Position numbers and translations under genes: made by a program. A stretch of DNA of 38,457 bases, from assembly GCA_021770245.1 (NCBI GenBank), contig JAETRI010000036.1:1-38457 (forward strand), given 5' to 3'. Each line of letters begins with the position of its first letter. The first letter of the stretch is position 1. Shown in pieces: positions 22,821-30,959 of this stretch. This stretch comes from Lachnospiraceae bacterium. Its GTDB lineage: Bacteria > Bacillota > Clostridia > Lachnospirales > Lachnospiraceae. Below the pieces are notes generated by a model. The model was not told the origin of the DNA. It did no database searches and saw only the letters and a program-made list of their open reading frames with translations.

Positions 22821-24344
22821 ATGAAGTATTTTTTAGGATTGGATAATGGGGGAACGAAGACCAAGGCGGCCCTGTTTGACAGATGCGGAAAAGAGATCGC
22901 CTGCTGCAGCGCTTCTTCGGATGCCGTTATGGACAGGCCGGATTTCGTGGAGCGGGACATGGAGGAAATGTGGCGGTCAAACTGTGCGGTGATCCGGGAG
23001 GTATTGGAAAAGAGCCGGGCTGCGGCCGGGGACATCGGCGGCGTGGGTATCTGCGGGCATGGGAAGGGGCTTTACCTGTGGGGAAAGGACGGGAAGCCGA
23101 ACGGTCCCGGGATCCTATCTGCAGATAACCGTGCCGTCTCCTATCTGGAGAAATGGAGAGCGGACGGGACCGAACGCGAGGCGTTCAAACGTTCCTGCCA
23201 GCATGTCATGGCCTGCCAGCCCGTAACCCTGCTGGCATGGATCCGGGACCGGGAACCGGAAAGATACGCAAATATCCGCTGGGTCTTTGAATGTAAGGAT
23301 TATGTGCGTTTCCGCATGACGGGTGAGGCCAGGGCGGAGATTACGGATTACTCCGGGACAGGCCTGATGGATCTACATACCAGACGGTTTTCTTCCGACC
23401 TTCTTCGGCTCTTCGGGATCCCGGAGGTAAAAGAGGCGCTTCCTCCCCTGTGCCATGCCATGGAGATTGCGGGCCGGGTCACGGAGGAAGCGGCGCGGCA
23501 ATGCGGCTTAGAGGCAGGGACACCCGTGATCGGCGGCATGTTTGACATCAACGCCTGCGCGATGGCGGCGGGGATCCTGGATTCCTCCCGGATCTGTATG
23601 ATAGCGGGGACCTGGTCCATCAACGAGTACATCAGGAGGGAACCGGTTCTGGACGGCAGCGTGTTGATGAATTCCCTGTACTGCCTGCCCGGATACTATC
23701 TGGTGGAGGAGTCCAGCGCCACGTCCGCGGGAAACAACGAGTGGTTCGTCCGGGAGCTTCTGCCCGAGGCGGTAAGAGAAGCAAAAGCGGCGGGCAGGGA
23801 TATCTATCGGGTGGTGGATGAGTGGGTGGAGGAGATCCCGCCGGAGGAATACGTGCCGGTTTTCCTGCCGTTTCTGATGGCATCCAATGTGAACCCCAGG
23901 GCGCAGTCCTGCTTTATCGGGCTGAAAGCGAGCCATACCAGGAAGCATCTGGCTAGAAGCGTGTTCGAGGGGATCACCTTCGGACACAGATACCATTTGG
24001 AGAAGCTTCTCGCCACGAGGGCGCAGAGGCCGGAGGCGGTCCGTCTGGTGGGCGGGGCCGCCAGGGCCAGGGTATGGGCGCAGATGTTTGCCGACGTGAT
24101 GCAGCTTCCGGTGGAGGTGATCCCTGCCGGGGAGGCGGGGGCGCTGGGCTGTGCCATCCTGGCCGCCTGCGCGGCGGGAGAATACCCTTCCGTGGAGAGC
24201 GCGGCCGCAAATATGACGAGGGTTGCGGAAATCTTCCGGCCGGATCCCGGACGGAAGGCTGTGTATGATGCGAAATACAGAGCTTATCTGGATGCGGTCG
24301 GAGCGTTGGACGGCCTGTGGGACCGGATGGGAACGTCGGGATGA
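22821..24344 (+). CDS. FGGY-family carbohydrate kinase, L-xylulokinase-like
   Basis: A 507-residue sugar kinase of the FGGY fold. ATP/phosphate motif FLGLDNGGTKTKAALFD at the N-terminus, then FVERDMEEMW, GICGHGKGLYLWGKDGKPNG, WVFECKDYVRFRMTGE, GTPVIGGMFDINACAMAAG, AGTWSINEY and VRLVGGAARARVWAQMFADV. The overall pattern, especially GKGLYLW-DKD-like and the MFD block, follows E. coli LyxK/SgbK rather than rhamnulokinase RhaB. It is expected to phosphorylate L-xylulose or a close ketose at C5. It lies 50 bases after the ASRT gene, with AGGAAG as ribosome site. Confidence 0.9.
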   Translation: MKYFLGLDNGGTKTKAALFDRCGKEIACCSASSDAVMDRPDFVERDMEEMWRSNCAVIREVLEKSRAAAGDIGGVGICGHGKGLYLWGKDGKPNGPGILSADNRAVSYLEKWRADGTEREAFKRSCQHVMACQPVTLLAWIRDREPERYANIRWVFECKDYVRFRMTGEARAEITDYSGTGLMDLHTRRFSSDLLRLFGIPEVKEALPPLCHAMEIAGRVTEEAARQCGLEAGTPVIGGMFDINACAMAAGILDSSRICMIAGTWSINEYIRREPVLDGSVLMNSLYCLPGYYLVEESSATSAGNNEWFVRELLPEAVREAKAAGRDIYRVVDEWVEEIPPEEYVPVFLPFLMASNVNPRAQSCFIGLKASHTRKHLARSVFEGITFGHRYHLEKLLATRAQRPEAVRLVGGAARARVWAQMFADVMQLPVEVIPAGEAGALGCAILAACAAGEYPSVESAAANMTRVAEIFRPDPGRKAVYDAKYRAYLDAVGALDGLWDRMGTSG

Positions 24345-24406
24345 ATCCGGGGAAGGATGTATTTTCCAAAGGGACAAGACGGCGTGGGACGGAAAGGGAA
24401 TCTGCC

Positions 24407-25267
24407 ATGAAAGAATATGCCATCGGATTGTACGAAAAGGCGATGCCCGCCCGATTGAGCTGGAAGGAAAAGCTCCGGGCAGCCGGAAGGGCGGGATACG
24501 ATTACGTGGAAATCAGTATAGACGAGACGGAGGAGAAGATCCGGCGGATCGATATGAGCCGGGAGGAACGTCTATCCCTGATCCGTGACATGTACGAAAC
24601 GGGCACGCCGATCCGTTCCATGTGCGTCAGCGCCCTGACCAAATATTCCCTGGGAAACAGTGACCAAAAGCTGCGGGAGAGAGGGATGGAAATCGCCCGG
24701 GGGGCCATACAGCTCGCTGAGGATCTGGGAGTACGGATCGTAATGATTCCCGGATACGATATTTATTACGGAGAGTCCACATCGCAGACCAGACGGTTTT
24801 TCGAGGAAAATCTGGAGAAGGTCGCCCTGTTTGCAGCCAGGGCGGGGGTGTTGGTGGAAATGGAAACGATGGAAAATGCCTTTATGAACACGGTATGGAA
24901 GGCAATGTACCATGTAAGCCGGATCAATTCGGTCTATCTGGGCATTTATCCGGATTCCGGGAATATCACCAATGCGGCCGTGGCCTACGGATCGGACGAG
25001 GCGCAGGATCTCCTTTCCGGCAGAGGGCATATCAGCTCCCTTCACCTGAAAGAAACCCGCCCGGGAAAGTTCCGGGAAATCCCTTACGGGGACGGGCATG
25101 TGGACTTCGAGAAGATCATCCGGGCCGCCTGGAGCATTGGGGTGCGCAAGTATGTGACGGAATTCTGGTATCAGGGAAGCGGGGAATGGGAAAAGGAACT
25201 CAGCCAGGTCAACGGGAGAATGCGGCGGATTTTGGACAGACAGGATTGTTTTTTCGAAATAAAGTGA
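24407..25267 (+). CDS. L-xylulose/L-ribulose 5-phosphate 3-epimerase, UlaE/SgbU type
   Basis: A 286-residue TIM-barrel epimerase. Family blocks: YAIGLYEKAMPARLSWKEKL, YDYVEISIDETEEKI, MSREERLSLI, SMCVSALTKYSLGN, VRIVMIPGYDIYYGES, LGIYPDSGNITN, HLKETRPGKFREIPYGDGHVDF and YVTEFW. UlaE and SgbU convert L-xylulose 5-phosphate to L-ribulose 5-phosphate. With the isomerase and kinase upstream this completes three consecutive steps. The next enzyme, L-ribulose-5-phosphate 4-epimerase, is not in the window. ATG 24407 was chosen from the conserved N-terminus; the ribosome site is weak (AAAGGGA). Confidence 0.93.
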   Translation: MKEYAIGLYEKAMPARLSWKEKLRAAGRAGYDYVEISIDETEEKIRRIDMSREERLSLIRDMYETGTPIRSMCVSALTKYSLGNSDQKLRERGMEIARGAIQLAEDLGVRIVMIPGYDIYYGESTSQTRRFFEENLEKVALFAARAGVLVEMETMENAFMNTVWKAMYHVSRINSVYLGIYPDSGNITNAAVAYGSDEAQDLLSGRGHISSLHLKETRPGKFREIPYGDGHVDFEKIIRAAWSIGVRKYVTEFWYQGSGEWEKELSQVNGRMRRILDRQDCFFEIK

Positions 25268-25273
25268 TATAAT
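25246..25273 (+). promoter_or_regulatory. Sigma-A promoter of the secreted-protein gene
   Basis: TTGTTT (25246-25251), 16-base spacer, TATAAT (25268-25273). It overlaps the end of the epimerase gene, so the secreted protein has its own promoter and marks the end of the sugar operon. Confidence 0.65.
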
Positions 25274-25327
25274 CATTTTATAGGCGGATAGGCCGGAACG
25301 ATTCTGAAAGAAACGGAGGAAAGGCGG

Positions 25328-26056
25328 ATGAGATTAAAGGGTTTTGTGAAAATGGCGGCGGCAGTGGCCGCGACGCTTGTATTGATGGCCCCGGTAAAGG
25401 CGGATGCTTCGGAGATCATCGACTCCACGGAATTCGGCACCGTAGTGGTGCTGGAGGTGGAAGATATGAAGGGGATCGTTTTCGTTAACGAGAGCGACGA
25501 AGCGAAGCAGTTCATCAAGGAAGCGGCGGCGGATCCCTATTTTGTCAGATACAATTATATGGATGCCACGCTTGCGCGCCTGAAAGCGGGAGCCACGAGC
25601 ATTACGGTGTTGGATGATGACGGAAACGTGATCGGAGTCAAGGATGCGGAGGCGATCCGACAGGACGTGATGAACCATCTCGCCATTGTGGGGACTCTGA
25701 ACGCCATGTCTTCGGAGGAAATCCAGGCGATGGAGAAGTATCAGCTCGCCCTGATCGACGAGCAGGAAGAGATGCTGGATTATATCCGGGAGGAGATGGA
25801 AGCGGATCTGAAGGACATGATCAAAAACAAGGATGAGGAAGCCGAAGGCGCCAGGATTCTGCTGGATATCTTCAAGGAGCTCCAGAAGGTACTGGATGCG
25901 AAGCGCCAGACCGTGCTTTACTATCAACAGCAGGCGGCTCCGGAGAAGACGCAGCTTTCCCTGCTGGAGGTGCAGGATCATGCATCGAAGGTACAGCAGG
26001 CCCTGCTGGATTTCTGCAAACTCTATGAGGCGGATTTACAGGAGCTTTTCTTTTAG
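25328..26056 (+). CDS. Secreted protein of unknown function
   Basis: A 242-residue protein with a clear signal peptide (MRLKGFVKMAAAVAATLVLM, cut probably after KADA at residue 27). The mature part starts with a beta-rich segment (GTVVVLEVEDMKGIVFVNES) and then becomes strongly helical and charged, with coiled-coil-like stretches from about residue 125 to 205 (SEEEIQAMEKYQL-like, EEMLDYIREEMEADLKDMI). There are no cysteines after the signal and no anchor, so it is likely exported or periplasm-like. The family is not recognised. Start behind ACGGAGGAAAGGCGG. Confidence 0.85.
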   Translation: MRLKGFVKMAAAVAATLVLMAPVKADASEIIDSTEFGTVVVLEVEDMKGIVFVNESDEAKQFIKEAAADPYFVRYNYMDATLARLKAGATSITVLDDDGNVIGVKDAEAIRQDVMNHLAIVGTLNAMSSEEIQAMEKYQLALIDEQEEMLDYIREEMEADLKDMIKNKDEEAEGARILLDIFKELQKVLDAKRQTVLYYQQQAAPEKTQLSLLEVQDHASKVQQALLDFCKLYEADLQELFF

Positions 26057-26139
26057 GGGAAAACGTCCGGGCGGCGATTTTGGGCGTCAAAGCGTCTTGC
26101 CGCCGGCGGCGTTATAACGGATTTATTAAAATTGAACCT

Positions 26140-26168
26140 TGACTTTTTGTTTTACAGAGTGCTATATT
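26140..26168 (+). promoter_or_regulatory. Sigma-A promoter upstream of the twin hairpins
   Basis: TTGACT (26140-26145), 17-base spacer, TATATT (26163-26168). The first terminator-like hairpin starts at 26176, nearly at the predicted transcription start, so the transcript would begin with regulatory structure. Apart from this and the structures listed next, 26057-26466 has no gene. Confidence 0.75.
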
Positions 26169-26175
26169 AACAATG

Positions 26176-26229
26176 CAACGTGTAGCGTTACCGCATAAAT
26201 CCGGTTGATTGCTGCACGTTGTTTTTGTT
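26176..26229 (+). terminator. Hairpin 1, attenuator-like
   Basis: CAACGTGTAGC (26176-26186) pairs with GCTGCACGTTG (26211-26221) with one G-U pair, followed by TTTTTGTTT. The 24-base loop contains CCGCATAAATCCGG, itself a small hairpin. It is placed directly after the promoter, so it would terminate a 55-60-base RNA unless antiterminated. Confidence 0.6.
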
Positions 26230-26255
26230 TATTGTATGAAAATAGGGAAGAAAGC

Positions 26256-26316
26256 CAAAAACAGTGTGTGGCCCGTGCGGTATAAATCCAACTGCATGGG
26301 CCACACGCCGTTTTTG
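26256..26316 (+). terminator. Hairpin 2, attenuator-like
   Basis: GTGTGGCCCGTGC (26266-26278) pairs with GCATGGGCCACAC (26294-26306), one G-U pair, extended by CAAAAAC/GTTTTTG around it and followed by a T-tract. The loop again contains ATAAATCC (26282-26289), the same octamer as in hairpin 1 (26195-26202). Confidence 0.65.
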
Positions 26317-26334
26317 CGTATGGAGACAGGTTGA

Positions 26335-26463
26335 TTGAAGATTAACATTTTCGATCTATCTGATTCGTATGCGCGCCAAAGTGCGCGGATGGGAGCAAGA
26401 TTGAAAATCAGCATTTTCAATCTCTCTGATTTGTATGCGCGCCAGAGCGCGCAGATGGGAGGA
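26335..26463. repeat. Two palindromic units ending at the second MATE gene
   Basis: A partial unit (GAAGATTAACATTTTCGATC) is followed by unit one, GCGCGCCAAAGTGCGCGGAT, GGGAGCAAGATTGAAAATC and its complement, then CTCTCTGATTTG, and by unit two, GCGCGCCAGAGCGCGCAGAT, GGGAGGA, then ATG ATG. Same family and same end point as before nrdR. Confidence 0.88.
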
Positions 26464-26466
26464 ATG

Positions 26467-27909
26467 ATGGAAACAAAATCGAAAGCAAACTCATTTTTGG
26501 AAACGGAACGGTTGGGCAAATTGATGGTAAAATACGCCGTTCCCTGTGTGATCTCGCTGCTGGTGGCAGCACTCTACAATATCGTGGATCAGATCTTCAT
26601 CGCAAATGCGGACTATCTCGGCTCTTATGGAAATGCCGCCAATACGGTAGTCTTTCCGCTGACGGTGGTGGCTCTGGCAGTTGCGGTCATGATCGGTGAC
26701 GGATGCTGCGCTTTCGTCAGCATCAGCCTGGGGGCAGGAAACAAAGAGGCAGCTCACAAAAGTATCGGCAGCGCAGTCCTGCTGTGCATCGCCTCCAGCC
26801 TGATCCTGACGGCGCTCTATTTGGCTTTCCGGGATCCGATCCTGACCTTGTTCGGCGGACAGGTCAATGCGGAGACCTGTCATCACGCAAGGGAATACTT
26901 TTTCTGGATCACACTGGGTATCCCGTTTTATATGTTTGGCCAGGCGCTGAATCCGATCATACGCTCGGACGGAAGTCCGAAGTTTGCCATGGCCTCCACC
27001 CTGGCGGGGGCGCTCGTCAATATCGTTCTGGATCCCGTCTTTATTTTTGTGTTCCGCTGGGGCATGATGGGGGCGGCGGTGGCCACGGTGCTGGGCCAGG
27101 TGCTCACCGCCGCTCTGGCGGTCCGGTATCTGTGCCACATGAAGGCCGTCCGTCTGGAACGGGCCAGCTTCCGGCTGCACGGCGCTTGGGCCAAAAAATA
27201 TCTGCCTCTTGGGATCTGCAGCTTTTTGTCCCAGATCTCCCTGGTCATGGCAATGGCAGCGATTCAGAACATGACGCTGAAATACAGCGCCATTGACCCC
27301 GTTTTCGGACAGACGCAGTATACGCAGATTCCCATGGCAGTGCTGGGCATTGTGATGAAGTTCTTCCAGATCGTGATTTCCGTTGCCGTGGGGCTGGCTG
27401 CAGGCTGTATCCCGGTGGCAGGCTACAATATGGGAGCGGGACGAAAGGACCGCGCAAAAGCACTGTTTACCCGTCTGTTGGCGGCGGAGGCTGTCGTTGG
27501 AGCTGTGGCACTGTTGATCGTGGAGCTGTTTCCCCGGCAGCTCATCGGTATTTTCGGCGCGGCCAACGAGAGTGTGTACTATACGGAATACGCGGTAAAG
27601 TGCTTCCGGGTCTACCTGTGCATGATGGTTCTGGCTACCGTGAATAAAGGCACTTTCATCTATCTGCAGTCTCTGGGAAAGGCCTTTGCGTCCACTGCCA
27701 TTTCTATGGTGAGGGAGGTGTTGTTCGGCGTGGGATTTGCCCTGCTGCTTCCCTTGTGGTTTGGATTGGACGGGGTACTGTATTCCATGCCGGTTTCCGA
27801 TCTGCTCACATTTCTGATCTGCGCCATTGTGATCCGATACACCTGCAGGACTTTAAGTTCTGAAACGCAAGGAAAAGCACGTTGCTATGTGGACGGTGGT
27901 TTGGTATAA
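26467..27909 (+). CDS. MATE family efflux transporter
   Basis: A 480-residue multidrug and toxin extrusion transporter, a different branch from the one at 8651. It begins ETERLGKLMVKYAVPCVISLLV and YNIVDQIFIA, the pattern of the MepA/NorM-like branch. About twelve helices, with a duplicated motif near GYNMGAGRKDRAK that corresponds to SLGAGNKEAAHK in the first half. ATG 26467 is preferred over ATG 26464 because GGGAGG stands four to five bases before it. Expression may be controlled by the twin hairpins upstream. Confidence 0.93.
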   Translation: METKSKANSFLETERLGKLMVKYAVPCVISLLVAALYNIVDQIFIANADYLGSYGNAANTVVFPLTVVALAVAVMIGDGCCAFVSISLGAGNKEAAHKSIGSAVLLCIASSLILTALYLAFRDPILTLFGGQVNAETCHHAREYFFWITLGIPFYMFGQALNPIIRSDGSPKFAMASTLAGALVNIVLDPVFIFVFRWGMMGAAVATVLGQVLTAALAVRYLCHMKAVRLERASFRLHGAWAKKYLPLGICSFLSQISLVMAMAAIQNMTLKYSAIDPVFGQTQYTQIPMAVLGIVMKFFQIVISVAVGLAAGCIPVAGYNMGAGRKDRAKALFTRLLAAEAVVGAVALLIVELFPRQLIGIFGAANESVYYTEYAVKCFRVYLCMMVLATVNKGTFIYLQSLGKAFASTAISMVREVLFGVGFALLLPLWFGLDGVLYSMPVSDLLTFLICAIVIRYTCRTLSSETQGKARCYVDGGLV

Positions 27910-27910
27910 T
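27882..27910 (+). promoter_or_regulatory. Probable promoter of the AlkZ-related gene
   Basis: TTGCTA (27882-27887), 17-base spacer, TATAAT (27905-27910), overlapping the end of the MATE gene and 114 bases before the next start codon. Confidence 0.55.
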
Positions 27911-28023
27911 CAAAAATATATTTTACCGGCCTAACGGACATATGGGGTGAGCTGCCCGATGGTTCGAATGCCATTGGATGATGCGATGTGCAAAAAGGCG
28001 GGTATCCAGAGGAGTGATGCTAT

Positions 28024-28791
28024 ATGGAAAACGAAGGCGGCGAGTGGATCATGCGCGGCATGGACTGGTATGATCCGCGTCGGATACGCACATGGAAGGA
28101 GCTGGTAAACCGGATAAAGGAAGTGGGATTCCTTCCGTTTTTTGCAAACGGGGTAGAGGGATTTTCTGCGGAAGAGCATGTCGCTCAAAATTCCTGGTGG
28201 ACAGGCGACCGCGAGCAGGATCCGTGGGAATGGCGTGAGATCATCGCCGCAGGCCATGAGGTCGCTTATGGGAAGTTTTTTGACAAGAAGGCCGGATTCA
28301 TCAGCGTGGAGTGGCTGCCGTACTTCGTAAACGCCCGCAGGAACGGCTATGACTTCGATGCACGATGGGAGGACGGACGGGCAGGCCATCGGGAAAAGAA
28401 GATCATGGATTTCTTTATGGAGGAAGACGAGGATGGCGATACGGTATTTAAAACGGATCAGATACTTTCGACTGACCTGAAAAAACAAGCCGGATTCGGG
28501 AAAGGCGGAGAGAAGAACTATTCGGGAATCGTAACGCACCTTCAAATGGAAACATATCTTGTCATATCTGATTTTCGCAGACGCGGGAATAAGCGTGGCA
28601 GGGAATACGGGATGCCGGTGTCCGCGTTCCTGCCGCCGGAGAGCATTTGGGGTTATGATACGGTGACATCGGCTTATTCGGAGAAACCGAAAGAATCGTG
28701 GGAACGTCTTATAAACCGGGTGAAGGATCTCTATCCCCATGCGGACGGAAGAGAAATCCTTCATCTGATCGGGAAAGAACCGGAAGAATAG
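28024..28791 (+). CDS. AlkZ-related protein
   Basis: A 255-residue protein of the group annotated as AlkZ-related in Clostridia, distant from the HTH_42 DNA glycosylases. Recognised by MDWYDPRRIRTWKELVNRIKEV, WWTGDREQDPWEWREI, GKFFDKKAGFIS, WEDGRAGHREKKIMD, LKKQAGFGKGGEKN and SIWGYDTVT. A DNA-repair role is only suggested by that distant link. It starts at ATG behind AGAGGAG; residues 10 or 13 are alternative starts. It is followed by the TIGR04076 gene after 15 bases. Confidence 0.75.
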   Translation: MENEGGEWIMRGMDWYDPRRIRTWKELVNRIKEVGFLPFFANGVEGFSAEEHVAQNSWWTGDREQDPWEWREIIAAGHEVAYGKFFDKKAGFISVEWLPYFVNARRNGYDFDARWEDGRAGHREKKIMDFFMEEDEDGDTVFKTDQILSTDLKKQAGFGKGGEKNYSGIVTHLQMETYLVISDFRRRGNKRGREYGMPVSAFLPPESIWGYDTVTSAYSEKPKESWERLINRVKDLYPHADGREILHLIGKEPEE

Positions 28792-28806
28792 TAGGAGGAT
28801 CAGGGT

Positions 28807-29205
28807 ATGAAGCACAAGGTAAGACTGACAGTGATAGATAAAAAACTGTTCCCGAAGCTGCAGGAGCAGTACTGTGAAAATCCGGATTCCGGAATGTGCC
28901 CCTGCTACAACGTTGGGGACGAGTTCATCTTTGAGAGGGATGGGGATACCGATCATTTCTGGCATGGCGGCCTGAATACGCTGGTCAAAACCTCTGCCGA
29001 TCCGGACACGGTTGCGGGCGGACCGAAGATGCCGCACTGCTCCGAAGCATGGGATGCCATTTCAAGGTATATTTACACGGGCTTGCAGGGCGGATCTATC
29101 ATGAAGGGCTGGATGAAAGAGGAGAATACGATGATTGCCTGCTGCTCCGATGGCACAAGGCCCGTCATTTTTAAGATTGAGCGAATCGATTATGAAGAAG
29201 GGTGA
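28807..29205 (+). CDS. TIGR04076 family protein
   Basis: A 132-residue small protein with the pattern of TIGR04076: VRLTVIDKKLFPKLQEQYC, CPCYNVGDEFIFE, a PHCSEAWDAISRYIYTGLQGG block and the conserved end MIACCSDGTRPVIFKIERI. Function unknown; members are common in anaerobes, often near redox or reductase genes. The cysteines (CPC, CC) suggest metal or redox chemistry. Good AGGAGG site; probably co-transcribed with the AlkZ-related gene. Confidence 0.85.
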   Translation: MKHKVRLTVIDKKLFPKLQEQYCENPDSGMCPCYNVGDEFIFERDGDTDHFWHGGLNTLVKTSADPDTVAGGPKMPHCSEAWDAISRYIYTGLQGGSIMKGWMKEENTMIACCSDGTRPVIFKIERIDYEEG

Positions 29206-29272
29206 ACGGCCGGATGGCCTATTGATCATGCGCGGATTTGTGCCGCAGGAGGTCGAAATCAGAATCGCAGAC

Positions 29273-29368
29273 GCGAAACCGCATTCACGGGTTTCGCTTT
29301 ACCAAGCCGCAGAAGATGCGGCATAGAGGCTGGGAAAAGGCGGCATAGCCCGCAGGCTATGCCGTTTT
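29273..29368. terminator. Hairpin modules and convergent terminator
   Basis: GCGAAACC/GGTTTCGC (29273-29297) and GCCGC/GCGGC (29306-29322) are followed by a strong stem GGCATAGCC/GGCTATGCC (29342-29363) with a CGCA loop, flanked by AAAA and GTTTT, so it can stop transcription from both convergent sides. The first two stems resemble the hairpin modules elsewhere in the window. Confidence 0.75.
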
Positions 29369-29375
29369 CCTGCGG

Positions 29376-29618
29376 TTACATGCTGTGCGAGAGCTCTTTG
29401 AGTTCCTCCATGAGACGGATATCCTCCGCCGAGAGCTTTAGATTGGAACTGTATTTTTTGCCGTCAGCCGTGGAGACGGTCACTTCTATGACGGTACCCT
29501 CCCTCAAAGCGCCGGCGGACACGGCGCCGAGAAAAGGAGAAAGCCTGGGATGGCGAATCTTGAACTGTTCCCAGGAGGCTTTTAACTGCAGTAACTTCAT
29601 TGGATTGAGCTGGCTCAT
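29376..29618 (-). CDS. Small conserved protein of unknown function
   Basis: An 80-residue protein beginning MSQLNPMKLLQLKASWEQFK, continuing with HPRLSPFLGAVSAGALREGT, then a beta strand pair (VIEVTVSTADGKKYSSNLKL) and a C-terminal helix. Similar short proteins occur in Lachnospiraceae; no function is known to me. ATG 29618 was chosen because AAGGA lies eight bases upstream and the conserved part begins here; a longer frame to 29792 would cross the promoter. Confidence 0.75.
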   Translation of the reverse strand: MSQLNPMKLLQLKASWEQFKIRHPRLSPFLGAVSAGALREGTVIEVTVSTADGKKYSSNLKLSAEDIRLMEELKELSHSM

Positions 29619-29709
29619 GTCGATGATTCCTTTCTCAAAAGATACCGGGGGCCTTCCCGCTTCCGCGATCCGTCCCGCCACGTCGGATTTCCCTATCTTT
29701 CTTAAAGTC

Positions 29710-29738
29710 AGTGTAATTAAATTATGAAAAAAAGTCAA
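29710..29738 (-). promoter_or_regulatory. Promoter of the small conserved gene
   Basis: Minus strand: TTGACT (29738-29733), 17-base spacer, TACACT (29715-29710), 92 bases before the start codon at 29618. From here to 29932 no gene is seen. Confidence 0.65.
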
Positions 29739-29932
29739 CCGGCCTCTTTTCGGCAGCACGACAAACGCAGGAATGAATAATTTTGGAAACAAATCTCAAA
29801 TCTATGGTACGATCGATCTAAGGAAACGCTGATTAATGAATTGACCAACACATCCAATTACTCTATGGGCATGTTTTATAGCGATATTGGCATCAGTACC
29901 GTGTAGGTGCCTGCCTGAATTCCCATTTCCGT

Positions 29933-30665
29933 ATGGTAATCTTTAAAATTGGGCGTACTTATGCCCCGCAGAATTCCCTGCTCCGCCCGGCCCTGGCACA
30001 CATGACCAGATTGGCGCCTGCGAACAGGATATGGAACCGGTTCATGTTCTTGTATATTGACTGGCTTTCTGTGGAAAACAACGCCGCGCCTGCTACGCGC
30101 AACAACAGGCTGGCAGCCATCTGGGTATTTATTTCCTTTGCCGCAGCCTGCCGTCCGGAATATATCAGTATAGTGAGCGCACTGACAGCTATCGGGGTTC
30201 AGAAGAATGACCTCTTTGCGAAAGTGGATTATATGTCAGAAGAAGCAGTGAAAACGCTTCTTGTAGAGCCAGACACCAGAACCGAGATCGGTGTGCGGGA
30301 CCAGTTCCTGATGATTTTCCTGTATGATACCGGGTTACGTATTCAGGAAGTTCTTGATGTGAAAATCTGCGATATTAGGGTTGACAGGACGCCAACCGTA
30401 ACGCTCCATGGGAAAGGAAAGAAAACCAGGATCGTTCCGCTAATGAAAGATACCGTAAAATATTTGCAGAATTACATGGAGATATTCCATCCGGGCGAAA
30501 CATGGCTGTCATCTGAATGGCTCTTTTATGTAGAACGTAAAGGAATCTGTAAGGAAAAGGAAAGCAATCACGGACGCGATGGCTTCAGACCCTTTCCTTG
30601 GATCAGAATCCGTTATTTATACTGTCGGTGATGAAGAAATCTTAAAACGGCTTTACGGTTTATGA
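29933..30665 (+). pseudogene. Tyrosine recombinase remnant, catalytic core deleted
   Basis: The N-terminal and early catalytic parts of an integrase are readable: FMFLYIDWLSVENNAAPATRNNRLAAI, DYMSEEAVKTLL, DQFLMIFLYDTGLRIQEVLDV (the first catalytic Arg region) and GKGKKTRIVPL. After SSEWLFYV the frame is lost. A different frame then gives the usual tail of such enzymes, RKAITDAMASDPFLGSES, and DEEILKRLYGL to the stop at 30663-30665. The HxxR, second His and Tyr motifs are missing, so it is an inactive remnant. Upstream (29793-29932) nothing is recognisable. Confidence 0.82.
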
Positions 30666-30673
30666 TATGCCAA

Positions 30674-30743
30674 AGATTATCCCGAATATTTCTTAAAGAA
30701 ATGCCTCTGTTGCTGGCTTCCTTAGAAGTATTCGGGATAATCT
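30674..30743. repeat. Inverted repeat beside the recombinase remnant
   Basis: AGATTATCCCGAATA (30674-30688) and its exact complement TATTCGGGATAATCT (30729-30743), 40 bases apart, start nine bases after the remnant's stop codon. This resembles the end of an element moved by the recombinase, or its terminator. Confidence 0.75.
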
Positions 30744-30830
30744 GACCTTCGGTATAACAACTTTGGTAAAAGCCCTGAAAGGGCAGGTATCCCTACTGTA
30801 TCTCAAATGAAAAGCGGAAATCGCCTGCTA

Positions 30831-30859
30831 TTGAATTTCAAAAGACCTTATGATATAAT
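30831..30859 (+). promoter_or_regulatory. Sigma-A promoter of the restriction operon
   Basis: TTGAAT (30831-30836), 17-base spacer, TATAAT (30854-30859), about 100 bases before hsdR. The rest of 30744-30959 shows no gene. Confidence 0.75.
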
Positions 30860-30959
30860 TCAATATGGGTTTTTATAGGCTTGCCTGAACGAGACGACCG
30901 TTATTTAAGCCCGCTAACTTCCGATAATTTTGTATTATAGGAACCAAGGAGGGGTGGAT

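Noticed and set aside
27931-29037. 368-codon open frame on the minus strand
   Set aside because: It is opposite two recognised plus-strand genes with ribosome sites and has no recognisable motif.
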